From assembly GCA_001931875.2 (NCBI GenBank), contig MSJH02000813.1, positions 186,001 through 250,000 of the forward strand: 64,000 nt of DNA, written 5' to 3'. The DNA comes from Byssochlamys sp. IMV 00236 (lineage: Eukaryota; Ascomycota; Eurotiomycetes; Eurotiales; Thermoascaceae). Position numbers and translations under genes: made by a program. Below, piece after piece: positions 46,042-58,100 of this stretch. The notes under the pieces were generated by a model. That model saw only the letters and a list, made by a program, of their open reading frames with translations. It searched no databases and was not told where the DNA came from. Positions within the stretch are counted from its first letter, which is position 1. Each line of letters opens with the position of its first letter.

Positions 46042-47929
46042 TCAACCATGGGGATGTGGCACATCGATAGCGCCATCTCCCAGTTCTTCATCTTCTTCAT
46101 CGTGAATGGCAGTCGCGTTCATGAGGCCCGTAACCTGGCCCTCTTCCTCGTCTAATTCTTCATCGTCGTCATACATAGTTGCCTCTCCATCTTCATGGAA
46201 AGGGGCAACACTCCTGTTCAGGAAATCGCGAAGGTGGGAGACCCCGTCACCACTGAAAACACAGAAGACTTCGCGCTGCTGCTGTGTGAATTCAGGCGGG
46301 GCCTCTCGACAGAATGCAGTAAGCTCTTCTCGCAAGAACGCTTGCACTCCCGTCAAGCTCAGGTGCGTTAACCTCGGGCAGTGGTTCAATAGTGCATGGA
46401 TCCCCTGAGAAGTCAGTATAAAGTGCATTTCTATGGGTACTAAGATGTCAAAAGTACTCACATCCATTGTCAGATTAACACAGTAGCTAAGGTGTACTCG
46501 CTCCAGACAGCTCACTCCGAGCGGGTGGGGAGAAACCTTTGGACGGGCCAGCGCAAGGATACTCCGATCTGTTATTGCTTGACACTTCACCAGGCCAATT
46601 CTCCTGAGCTTCGGCAACGTCGCAAGCTGCTGGATACTGGCGTCCGTCAGGCGGTTACAGCACGCCAGATCTATATATCGGATGCGATTGCAAGATTTGA
46701 CCAGCTGGATCACAGCAGCATCGGTGATGTTCGAACAATGGCCAAGATGGACATAATGAAGGTTCTTACCCAGTTTGCAGATTGCCTGGACAGTCCGGTC
46801 TGTCACGAACCTACATTTTGCAAGGACAAGGTTCCGCAGGCGAGGAGCGGAATTAACTATGCGCTCCACCGCGTCATCTTTCACATTCTCGCAGGCAGTA
46901 AGGTCCAAAATGCGAAGACTATCAAAGACTAAATGCTCCGGGAGACTTAGGAAGGCAGAATCGCTTATTTCGGTGCAATGCGCGAGCCTCAGTTCTCGCA
47001 GGTTGCGGAGTGAAGAGAGGAGTGATGTTACCGAAGTGTTTGTGATCAGCTTGCAGTCATGCAGGTCGATTTCAAGTATCGAGGGACAGTTTTCTGAAAA
47101 AGACAGAACAGATTTGTCGGTAACTTGGACGACGCCATTCAATTTTAACTATAACCGTTAGAAATAAATTTTATATGCAGGTTAGAAGAATACTTCTTAC
47201 TCGTTTTATCTGTCGACAGTTTTCCGACACCGCAACCAGGGAATCATCAGTCACCTTCACGCATCCTGTAATATTCAGACCTTGCAACCGAGGGCAGTTC
47301 TTCGCAACCGTAAATAGAGTATGGTCTGTAAGGGAGCGTAACTCCGAGACATCCAAAGCCTGTAGATGCCGGTTCCCGTCAACGAGATCCGAAACACCCT
47401 TATCCGTCAACCTGGAGCAATTCGTCAATGTAAGACGCTCGATCCGTTTGCATTGTGTAAATGGCACGACCGTGCCATCGCTGACTTTTTCAGTCAACGC
47501 AGAGAGATTCAGCCTCTTCACTAGCTCAGAGTATGAGAAAAGACCATCTCGCTTTCCCACCGAGGTCACCACACTTCGTAGATTATCCCATTTATTGCAA
47601 GACGGCCGATGCCATAGTATCCCCACACAGTTTGCTGCCCAGGTCTGGCATACAAGCATACAGTTCAGCATATCCGCAGTCGAGTTGAGCTTCGAGAATA
47701 TCGCGATCAGGATTTCAGGCGGTAGTCGCCCGATCGGAGGTATAGCCGCATCTTGTCTATCAATGTTTCCCTCTCGGACTGTAGTCACGCCCACAGATGA
47801 CTGCGAATCATTGGCCTGTGCCATGAAGAAGTCCGTATCATCGTCAGCGGCCCGTTCAGGCGATGTGGAGGAGGAAGACTCGGAGAGGGCTTCGCTCGGA
47901 AATCGAGCCGCTGGTCGTGAGCGGAGCAT
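46042..47929 (-). CDS. grrA: F-box and leucine-rich-repeat protein GrrA (Grr1-like)
   Basis: Predicted 592 aa from exons 47929-47201, 47148-46462 and 46404-46042. F-box at about residues 64-108 (IGRLPPEILIAIFSKL, then LVCQTWAANC). From about 145 to 470 there is a series of cysteine-containing LRRs (for example LTLTNCSRLTDKGV, LNITGCVKVTDDSL, VHLGHCSNITDAAV). The tail is acidic (DDDEELDEEE). This is the Grr1/GrrA subunit of an SCF ubiquitin ligase. In yeast, Grr1 targets G1 cyclins and nutrient-signalling proteins; in Aspergillus nidulans, GrrA is known to be needed for meiosis and ascospore formation. The second intron (46405-46461, 57 nt) has no stop in frame, so retention would add 19 residues. 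The first ATG in the frame was taken as start; upstream codons are open but lack ATG. Confidence 0.93.
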
Positions 47930-49259
47930 TGCGACGGGGTACAAGAGCCGAGTCAAACGCGCCTTCCTATGTAGTTCTCTTCACCCAAAGGTCCATATAT
48001 TCCGTTGGCTCCACGAGAAGTGAGAATGCGCCCTCGAACTGTCGTAGGAGGATCCGCAGAGTATCTGCTCGAGTCGTTCAAGGAACCTCGTCTGGATGGT
48101 GAGGATCGAGCACTCCAGATCTCGAAAACGGCCGCGAGGCTAGCTACAATCGGTGGCAGCAGTAAGCAACCCTGGAAGTACAAGCGTAGCTCGTTATGGC
48201 AAAGGAAGCACGCTTCGCAGCAACTGTGGTGGCACAAGCGCCTTCTAGCCAAAGAGCTGACAGCCTGACGGAGACCGCAAAGGGGGGTACAATAGCACAG
48301 TACCAGTGAGCAAACAACGATCCCGATCTCCTATAAGGGCAGTATAGGCATCTCCGGAAGCTCCGGTGAGAAGAAAATGACCGGGATCGAGATCTGGTAT
48401 CCGGCCCGTTGTGATGTCGACAAGGAATCGTCTGATGCGGCGAACAAGGAGAGGGCGGCGGAGGTGGGATGAGGCGACAAGCGCTTAGGATACTGCGTGG
48501 CCAAGTCACGACCAGCCACAGCGAATGTGTCGATAGCGAACCGTAGGCATGAACGGGGGTGCTTTGCAACTCCCAGTCTCTCTGTGCTCAGGAGCTGTAT
48601 GGTAGGAGCTGTAGGAGTAAAGGCCCATTAGTAAAGGAGCTGAAGCGGAAGGAATGAGGCTGTTGCTGGGGTTTCTTGGCGAAACTTTGGCTTGTGAGCT
48701 GGTCGCTTGACGCTATCCCGTGGGCGTTGGTATGCTTGCCATCCACCATCACTCACGCGAACATCAAGACAAGACTCCCTGCAGGATATCCGGTAATGTC
48801 TTTTCTATGCAAAGCACAAGCAAAGCAGCTGTTCGAGGAAGATGACAACTTGGTTCATAGATATGCTTACAAGCAGTTCCTAGCTGTGCCAGTCACATTC
48901 CCGTCCTCGAACTATTATTATCCTGGGATAGGCCTGGGAGTTATATGGTTAAATCTAAAGCCGATCGATCGATCTACATGACATACAATTTCAGGTTACT
49001 GAAGCAATTCATCCAAAGAGAAAAAACTTCCATGCTTCTCTGGTGCACCGCACAAATTTGTTCGTATTGATCTCGGATAGACGAGTCTGTGATATGACTC
49101 GAAACTTGAACAATCGAGAGAACAACTAGCGATGCGAAATATAACGAAAGTGGATCAATCTAGCATCTGAATGCCCCCTATACTACCGTCTATGCTTGTA
49201 TTTATCGTGCAAGATATTCTAAACCATCTAGTATCCGAACCAGATCAATTCTGGAAGCC
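47930..49259. other. Region between grrA and the ligase gene
   Basis: About 1.3 kb with the grrA promoter and 5' UTR and the 3' end of the adenylating enzyme. It contains one divergent small ORF (48026-48268, +), listed separately. Nothing else recognised. Confidence 0.45.
48026..48268 (+). CDS. Possible small basic protein divergent from grrA
   Basis: ATG-initiated frame of 80 residues, head-to-head with grrA and 97 bp from its start. It has a plausible charged composition (EYLLESFKEPRLDGEDRALQ near the N-terminus and WWHKRLLAKEL at the end) and an ordinary spread of codons, but it would overlap the grrA leader. No family recognised. Confidence 0.25.
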   Translation: MRPRTVVGGSAEYLLESFKEPRLDGEDRALQISKTAARLATIGGSSKQPWKYKRSSLWQRKHASQQLWWHKRLLAKELTA

Positions 49260-51236
49260 TCATTTCACAAGATTTCGATCGGCACCCTTTGCCCATTCTC
49301 TAAGGACGTTCTTCTTGACCTTTCCTGTGCTTGTCTTCGGCAGCTCTGGTACAACTTCAACTTCCCTAGGGACCATGAACTTGCTGATTCCACTGACATG
49401 CTTTGCCCACTCAATCACATCTTCACCTTTCAAGTCCTTGCCGTCTATGACGGTGATGAAGGCTTTGGGTCGTTCGCCCCAGTGCGCATCAGCAACTGCC
49501 ACAACACCGACTTCGAGGATATCGGGGTGAGTAGCCAGCATAGACTCGAGAGCAACTGATGAGATGTTTTCTCCTCCTAGACCATTAAATCAGCATGGGC
49601 TCCGAATGTGCAATCTTCAGGACATCTTACCGCTAATGATAATATCTTTTGCTCGATCCAAGATCTGGATTGCTCCGTCGGGATGCAAAACTGCCAGATC
49701 TCCGGAATGGAGGACACCGCCCGCAAAGAGTTTCCTGGTTGCTTCTGGGTCCTTGTAGTAGCCCTTTGCACAGATGTTTCCAACAAATACGACTTCGCCG
49801 ATCTCCTGACCATCGGGTTTGACATCGATAACGGTGCCCTCGGGCACTTCTGTCTTAATCACTCGAACTGGTAGACTAGTGACAAAGCCGTGGCCTTGTC
49901 TGGCCATTTTTTTATACTTCTCCGCCTGCGGTATCGTATCCCATTCTGGCAAGTAGTAGCCTGTTGTAATGGGTCCATATGTCTCCGTCATTCCGTATAC
50001 GTGCACTGGGTACAGATTTCGACTGATCATCTGTTCGAAAAGATGGGGTGTTGGCGGGCTGGCAGCAACAGTTACCCGCACAGGCTCTGGAAGTCGTTCA
50101 GCTTCCTGGGCGGCACATAGAAGTGTGTTGACTGTTGGCGCAGCAGCAAAATGCGTGACACGTTCTTCCTTGAGTAGTCTCCAGATTTCCGGATAGTCGA
50201 TTTTCCGTAGACAATAATGAGTACCTCGGACTGCTGTCACTGCCCACGGGAATGTCCAGCCTGATTATAGCCGTTAGCAGTGACCAAGATAAGGAGCATG
50301 AAAACGGACCCATTGCGTGGAACATCGGCAATGTCCACAGGTACCGACATCGACCTGTATTGTAATTGAGTCCTGCTTCAATCACATTTGCCAACGCTCC
50401 AAGGTAGCATCCGCGATGGATATACTCCACGCCTTTCGGTCTTGCTGTCGTTCCACTGGTGTAAGCAAGGGCAATGACATCTTCTTCGTCGTCGGCATGG
50501 GTTTGAAGACCCTCCCAGCCATGAGCTCCAATTGAAGCATCATGCTTCAATCCTTCAAGGACCGCATCATCGAACGGACCGCTCAGTTCACCCTCCGTGG
50601 CATCCGTATCAGTGTCTATAATAAGTGGCACATCTGGATGCTCCTTCCTATAGGCATCAAGAAGATGCACAAACTCCTGATCAACTATGATAGCATCTAC
50701 GTCTGCATGTGTAAAGATATATGCAAGATCTTCTGGCTTGAGACGGTAGTTCACGGCTGTTATCCAGTGAGTTTACAGGAATCACAGAACAAAGGTGGGA
50801 AGATCGCTCATACCAACATTGATCGCACCAGCGGCTGCGATTCCAAATATTGATTCAAGGAAAGCGGGAGTATTAGGACACAAGATACCGACTCTCTTGA
50901 AGCCATGCTTCTTCAAATAATATGCCAGACCTCTTGCGCGGTCTGCGGTCTCGATATACGACCTCCGAAGCACCTTCTTGTTTGCAGTCACATGGTAAAT
51001 TGCTTCTGCCTATGGATCCGTAAGTAACGTGAGTGGCAATGGGACAATTATGCCATTGTAACATGACTTTATCTTACGTTGGGCTCAATTGCAGCTGCTC
51101 GTGGAAGGAAGAAGGTAGGAGAGAGGGTATGGTGGTTAAAGCGGTGGCTAAACTGCCCGGTAGTCGAATTGGCGTCAGATTGGAACGGCGATAGGTGGCC
51201 TAGAAGGCCTGACAACCTGCTTTTCGCTCCAGACAT
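49260..51236 (-). CDS. AMP-binding acyl-CoA ligase-type enzyme
   Basis: Predicted 582 aa from exons 51236-51078, 51009-50814, 50756-50310, 50260-49631 and 49576-49260; the sum is a multiple of three. It shows all ANL-superfamily core motifs: AYTSGTTARPKG (about residues 216-227), VYGMTETYGP, HSGDLAVLHPDG, DRAKDIIISGGENIS (spanning the last intron) and the C-terminal PKTSTGK with catalytic K563. The family activates a carboxylic acid as acyl-AMP and transfers it to CoA. The spliced N-terminus LPRAAAIEPNAEAIYHVTAN is typical of a widespread fungal subgroup. The tail ends NLVK, so there is no PTS1 peroxisomal signal, and location is unknown. It stands alone, with no PKS or NRPS near it, so its acid substrate cannot be named. 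Confidence 0.92.
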
Positions 51237-51948
51237 TGTGATGGGTGTGCTCCTGCGCGCAATCAGAATTACTGGGAAGAATACTAATGCTGGCAATCCG
51301 ACGCGCCCTTTCAAATAAGCCCGGAAAGAGATGCGGGGATCTGCGGAAGTAAACCTGGGGAAGCAGGAGGCACGGGCCGACGGTTGAACAGCCGAACAAG
51401 GCCGAGAATAACCACCCGGACTTGCCAAGGTCCATATTTCGGCTAACCAACGGATAACAAAAAGGGCCCGACTTATTATGTTTATTACAGGGTCTTCGGC
51501 GACTTTTTACTATCACAGTTGCGCCGACTGTAGCCCGGATAACGCAGATTCAAGCCGCAAGGCTTAACCGGCTACCGCTTAAGGGACACTTCATATACCA
51601 CTGGCACCGTATTACGAAATAGAACCGGCAATTAAGACAAACACGCGGTCTAAACTTGGAGAGACATTCATTGGAGGCCGTCCTGAAGCACGGAAATTCT
51701 TTTGGATTAACCGCGACGGTGCGTAATAACGGTGCGCTATTCTGAAACAACCTTTCATCCCTGGTGACTCCGCGCAGAAATTAATCCGTTTGGCCTCCGT
51801 CTCCATCGCAGCATCATAGATATTCATGATCAGGTCGGGACATTGGGGAAAAAGGTCGATCTGCTAGCTGTTCAATCCGCTATGAAACCCGTTCGCGATT
51901 CCGCTCATTTCATCAATAACGCAAACAACCAACCACGCCGCGAGGTAT
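51237..51948. other. Intergenic region upstream of the ligase
   Basis: About 710 bp holding the promoter of the adenylating enzyme and the 3' end of the uL13 gene, both on the minus strand. No coding sequence recognised. Confidence 0.5.
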
Positions 51949-52887
51949 CTAGTAGCCGTACTCGGCCAGCTGGCTCTTGGTCTTCTCGTCGACGTTCGCA
52001 GAGTTCTGCGCGGAGACGAGCTGTCTGCGGGCAGCCTTCTTGCGCTCGTAGTATGCAGCACCCTTGACCTTTCTCCGCTCCTCGAGTCTATGTAACGTTA
52101 GTATTCATAGAAAGAACGTAGACCAGCAAAGAAAAGTTCCATGCTGATCCTATAAACATGGCTATCGAAACATACCTGGCAACAACGTCCTGGTACTTCC
52201 AGCCAACCTCGTGGCTCAGTCTGCCAACAGTGCAGTACTTGCGGCCGGGCTTGAGTCTGAGGATACGCAGAGCCTGGGGAACGACGACACGCTTCTTCTT
52301 GTCGTAGGGGGCAGGGACACCCTCGAAGACCTTAAGTCTCTCCATGGCGGCAGCACCACGGGCGGTCTTGTGGGGAATCATGCCACGGACAGTCTTGTAG
52401 AAGATGCGGGACGGGGCACGGAAGTGGAAGGGACCTGGATATCGGTTTAGCCCGTGTTCATATGGCGGAATCTCGATCATTATCGGTCTCACCTCCTCGG
52501 GTAGGGTTGTAACGGGTCATCTTGCGGAGGTAGGCGTGGTACTTCACTATATCCAGCATCTCAGGTCAGTCTTCGCTCAATTGTCCTTTTCTTTCCTCCG
52601 CCGCAGTCCGCCCATCCCATGCAAACGGAATAATCTTCAGAATTCGATGTACGTACGCTTAGCGCGGAAGAACTCGCCAGAGATGTTGAGGGCTTCACAT
52701 CTCACGACGACGATCTTCTGACCAGCGAGCAGCTGCTTTGCCACGGTGCTGGCCAGGCGACCAAGGAGGTGTCCCTTGCCGTCAATGACGACCTATAAAT
52801 CCCATCGCAAGTCAGCGGTTTTTCTTTCGCAGTGACGATCAATAGACGGAAAAGAGGGACACGCACAACCGGCTCGAAGGAGGACAT
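51949..52887 (-). CDS. rpl16: 60S ribosomal protein L13a/L16 (uL13)
   Basis: Predicted 202 aa, the usual length for fungal L16, from exons 52887-52867, 52792-52657, 52546-52493, 52434-52176 and 52087-51949. The first exon codes only seven residues (MSSFEPV). The sequence joins as [60 protein letters not shown], then [18 protein letters not shown] and ends LAEYGY. This is uL13 of the large cytosolic ribosomal subunit. The gene is intron rich, as is normal for ribosomal protein genes in this group. A telobox-like element lies upstream. Confidence 0.97.
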
Positions 52888-53918
52888 CCTGCTCTTTCAC
52901 CGTCTCTCAAGGCAAATATCCAGCTGAAAAAAGAGCTATGCTCTAGGATATCCCTCGGGTATCGTTGTTGTCGGCGGTTGTAGTCGTTGTGGTCAGGTCG
53001 ACGCACACCACGGAGTCGGATGGTTCGCAGTAAAAGCCTAAGCGAGGCTAATTTGTGCGGAAGTTGCTTAAGGGCCACAACCCTAACTCGAGCCAATCCA
53101 GTGCCCCGTAGGCACGTGACATTGGACTCCACGGGTCTCTCTTCTACCAATTCTCATCCTCAATAGAGTAATTCCTACTTAGCGTGCCGCTAGTGATTAG
53201 CAACCCTCAAGCGCATTGATAGATAGTTAGATCTCTTTAGTGACATAATTATAGGCGATCAAGTTGAGCCTTGGGATTGTTTATGACTACGTTAGCTTAA
53301 CTAGTATCAGAAATCAAGAGCGTATCCTAACCGGAGCAGAATATTCATATCCATCCCCAGAATCTCTCCAACTCCTATTACGATCTACTCTAGTCTGCAC
53401 ATTGTAGGTTATCTACTTCTTGATAACATGTGTGGCTATCTTCCGCTAAGTATGCCCACATTCTAGGATACATTCTATTCCTGAGTTGATCTTGAGTCTT
53501 GCCACAATCACTTCATCTTATGGCCGATTCCTTGATTCTGTCATGAGAATAAAGTGTACTATATTGTGCATAAGAACGGCATACTATCCTAATGTCCTTG
53601 AAGCACGAATGTCATTTACTAGAAAACTGTGGAGTGTCGGAAATGGATGGAGCCACCAGTCTCGCTGAGTCAGCAGTATCCGTCACATGCTTTGCTGGAT
53701 AGAGACATGCACGTGTAACAAGGCAGTGCTGATTTCTCATGATGTCCATCTGCTTTTTCTTCAGGGGCTATCATAATCTGGAGCGATATAAACTCATCCC
53801 TTTTTTTGGTTATTCTCCCCCGATCTCTTTAGCCTATGGAATTGTGTTCTTCTTCCACCCATCCTAGAGAGATATATATTTGAGATAAACTTCCCTAGGG
53901 GTACATTAGTAGCTCACC
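52888..53918. other. Divergent promoter region
   Basis: About 1 kb between the uL13 gene (-) and the phosphoesterase gene (+). Apart from the telobox and CCAAT elements listed separately, no coding sequence recognised. Confidence 0.5.
53079..53097 (-). promoter_or_regulatory. Telobox-like AACCCTAA and CCAAT box near uL13 promoter
   Basis: AACCCTAA occurs at 53079-53086 and CCAAT at 53093-53097, about 190-210 bp before the uL13 ATG. Telobox elements (TTAGGGTT, Tbf1-type) are known promoter elements of ribosomal protein genes in many fungi. Functional use here is inferred from location. Confidence 0.4.
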
Positions 53919-55113
53919 ATGGAGGATCCTGCAAGCAGACTGTATAGAAAAACACGCATAGTATGCGTATCAGATACTCATGGGTATACACCATCGGAAG
54001 CTGGATTCAAACTACCAAAGGGTGACGTTTTTATTCATGCTGGTGACCTCACGAATCACGGCAGCATGACTGAATTGCGGAGGACCATCGACTGGATTAG
54101 CAAGGCAGATTATGAGGTGAAGATTATAGTTGCAGGTGAGTTTATTTGAGTAAAAAACTTTTATTCTCAGTTACTTGACCAAGACGGCATTTGCTGAAAG
54201 ATGACCTACAGGTAACCACGATATCACATTAGATCCGGAGTTTTATACGCAACATGGTCCTAAATTCCATAAGCAGAACCTGGAGGATCCTGAAAAGTGT
54301 ATCGAGCTTATCACGAAAACGTCTACGCCGATTGTTTTCCTTCGTCATGCTTCCACTACTATTCGGTTGACGAAGCCAGAAGGACCCAGAACCACGTTCA
54401 CCGTTTTTGGGTCACCCTATTCGAGATTCAAAGGAGACTGGGCATTCGGGTATGAGCCCGAGGACGCATACAAACTGTGGCAACAGATTCCAATTGCTAC
54501 AGACATAGTTGTGACGCATGTGCCGCCCAATCTACCGAATAGTCCTCACAAGGAACGCGTTCCAGTTGGTTGCGAAGGACTCTATAAGGCATTGAAAAAG
54601 CTCAAACCAATGCTGGTAGTATGCGGACATGTACACGAAGGTCGTGGTTACCACAGGATTCGATGGGAGAGCTCCCCGTCCGACAATGGATTCAACAAAG
54701 AAGAGATGATGACTGGCGACCTGCCTCCCATGGGGAGCAAAAAACAGTCTCTTGTTGACCTGACAGGAAAGAAGCAAAGACGGCTTGACAACTTCAGTAT
54801 TCAGAGCTATGCGGATCCAGGCCTGGAGCAGACGTATACACCACAACCTGGACACGATTGCTCCGGTATAAGAAATGCTTCATCAACTCTGCAAATTGGT
54901 CGATCAGACAAGGACCCTATGCCCCTGGTGGAATCCGAGGAAAGGCCAAAGAGAAGAGAGACGTGTGTTGTCAACGCTGCTATCGTAGCTACCAGTTGGC
55001 CGCATAAAGAAGGAAAGAGGTTTCATGCTCCAATCATTGTCGACCTAGATCTACCAGCCTGGGACTATCACATAGCGACAGGAGCCAATACAGCAACTAC
55101 TGCTGGGCGGTGA
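53919..55113 (+). CDS. Calcineurin-like metallophosphoesterase
   Basis: Predicted 372 aa from exons 53919-54135 and 54212-55113. The metal-binding motifs appear in order: VCVSDTHG, FIHAGDLTNHG, GNHD (created by the splice), VVTHVPPN and CGHVHEGRG. These form the two-metal site of the calcineurin-like phosphoesterase superfamily, of the type similar to fungal/metazoan MPPED-like hydrolases. Nothing in the sequence shows the substrate. Residues about 240-330, after the GHVHEGRG motif, are Lys/Arg/Ser rich and probably form a loop unique to this subgroup; the conserved fold resumes at VVNAAIVATSWPH. No signal peptide, so probably cytosolic. Confidence 0.9.
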
Positions 55114-58100
55114 TGAGGAAACGGTATCCGTGAATCGATCAATAATCTCATCAAGTCATCATTGGGTACCCATATGCCGGTTGCATCTGGCAGCCATAGT
55201 GTCGGGGCGTAAATACATGAGCTCTATTACTCGTTGCAAGGTATGATTGGCTCTCATCATGCACAAGTGCCTTGGTCGCCTTTCCCGTTAGTGCGTGCAT
55301 AATCCTTCATCGACGAGCGCTCCATTTCAGCGTAATATGGCCGCCGCTTGAAACGCGAGAATATTCCCATCTGATACGACTAGCAACGTGGCCTATGATC
55401 TTCTTGAGCACCGCGACAAAAAACTTTCGAAAGTCGCGGAATCGCATCGTGATCGGACAGACGACTGGTCGCATATCCGTACGAGTCCACGACCCATAGA
55501 AAGCCCATCTGTACCATGCAAGCTGCCGGTTAGCGATAGACGTGAGCGATCCCAATAACTCATGTGCGCGGTACTTCTATCATCATCCTCGAGAAGCGTT
55601 GAGGGTAACCAAATCCAGAAATGCTCAAGATAAGCTTAGAGCTAGAGTTGCAAACCTGAATTCCTCTAGGTACCGACGACGAATACAATCATAATCGCCG
55701 ATCACAAGGGTTGACAAGTTTCCAGAATCAGCTTTGATCCCCTACACAGGTCACCTGGCAGCCGGCGGCTGAAAAAGGCACGGGAATCGGCCACTGTGAT
55801 GATTTGGGTCGCAAGCCCTGCTGAGAGGCCCTGCTGACAGTCGCTGGACCCCCCATGTGCGAACTGGACATTAGTACGCTGAACTTGCACCATTCCAGAA
55901 CAAAATAACCAGTGGAGCGCCCTGTCTCACGAAGACGAGGCTGAAAATAATTCCGAATTATATAAGGCCGTCCAAGAGAGGATAGTCACCGCCGGTCAAC
56001 GCTCTCTAGTGGACGAATGATAGCTCCAGATTTCTATATGGTCGTCTTGTCTGACAGACTGCAGGGTGCGTGGGAGTGCGATCTACTGTAATACTGGTCC
56101 AGCCTTGTCTAATAATTTCTAGGTCTGGTCGAGGATCTTCAGCAGAAAGATTAGTTGGAAGCCTGCTAATATCTAGTCGATCTCACAGACTCACGCTCTC
56201 CCATGGGCCACTGTTGGCAACTTGGAACGGGCCGGTGGCGCTGATGCCCGGGCGCGGGCGGGCGGGCCGCCAATCGATAAGTTACTCAAAACCCCGCCTG
56301 AGGGTGGAAACAATGAGCACACAGTACTCCGTAAATGATCTGATATCCACCTACGAGCACTCTGAATCGGGGCTAATTTACGTTCCAATCGATCCGAAAC
56401 CTGTGGACTAGGCAGCATCGTGATTGAGCTATATCTTTGCTAGAAGGATATCGATGTGCATCTAGCCTCTTGAGGCTTTTGCTTTGACTATTCTGTCAGC
56501 CGGTCACTAGTTACAACTACAGAGTCAAACGGCGTAAAATACCAGTTCAGATGTATAGCTTGGATACCTCATCAGCGTTTCTGGCAGCATTGTTGTGCAC
56601 CGACCTAGTCATTCTACAGCACGATATCGATGCTGGCGAAATCTCTCGACATTCGAACCATGACATAAACATGCCCTGGTAGCTATCGTTGGAGATGCGG
56701 GGAGTCACGTTTACTGCGAGGTAACGGCGGTAATTACACAAAAGAATCTGTTCCTGGACTTCGGACGCAAAGCACCGAAAAGGAACGTCAAAACGGCGCG
56801 AACCTATTTGTCCCAGTTACACAGCTACTTACGCAGCAACTCCAGAGCCCGTTACGTTGGTGCGATGTGCTAAGGTCCCTGTCCTCCTGCAGCCATGGTC
56901 CCCGACAGCGGAAGAGGCGGCCATGACAGCTGCCAATTGCGTCTGTCCGAAGGTGTGTGGAAAACTGTTAGCGCAGGTTTTGGCATGTGGTAGTTACTTT
57001 GCTACGCTACCGAGCCCTGCAGTCATGGAGCAAGGATTGCTGCAGACGGCAGTGCGTGTGAAATGTCAGATGGTCGTACCTCCAAGGTCGCAGAACAAAC
57101 GACCTGAGGCGTTCGAAGTATCTCTATGGTTGGCCTTATCATGATCTCACTGAACAGCGGGATGATGGGCAAGCCACTCGTCAAAAAGAAAAAAAAAATT
57201 GAAAGGTTCTGCCAAAATGAACATGAATAAGTGAAAGATGCGTTCCAATAGGTCAAGTTATATTATGTCCGGGTCCTCTGTCGTGGATACTCAAATTGGA
57301 TGTATGAGCCGTGGGCTATTATTATTACTAGGGACAGCCTCTCAGATGACTGACTGCCCTGACCATTATGAGGGGTGCGCTATCTGGAGAGACATAGACA
57401 CGAGGAGCATGGATAGACTGCCAGTGACCGGATCCTATAGGATGCCCCCAATGGAGGGGTTCCAATAAAAGGGATTTATTCTGGTATGGGGACTTTTCAC
57501 GTATGTACTAGATACCCTGCTGACCGTCGTCTAGTAGAGAGTAACTAGCGCGTTATAGCAGGTGCTTACTTGCCATACTTGGTACCTGGTACTTGGCAAA
57601 ATGTGATAACCACATGCAGGTGACACACGCTTGGAGGCGTTCCAGGATGATTTCCTCAGTGGTGTAGCGCAAGTTCCTGACGGGGGCGTGTGCCCGGTCA
57701 CCGTCGCAGAATATTGGATCGTACAGTCATGGAGACGCGGCGAAAGAACAACGTCTAGACAGTCACCTAGCGAGGAGGCGAAAAAAAGGACCGAGCTGGA
57801 CGGGCGCAAGAAGCAATAGAAGATCAGGGCAAAGTGGGAGGAGGCGGGGACGGATCTAAGGCGGCCACTGATGGAAGCTTGATGGATTTCATGGCGGATC
57901 CAGTCGTCGCTCGCTGGCTGATTATACGGCAAAAAGGCGCAGACCGGCCGATGCTAAAATGCATGTGTCTTGTCGGATGATGAATGAAAGGGCAGCGATA
58001 GCCTGGAGATCGCTGGTATGGCCTTCGGATGAAGCAGGGACCAAGAAGCTTGGGGCAACCTGTGGTGGGCAATGTCTATCACTAGTAGTAACGAGTGAGG

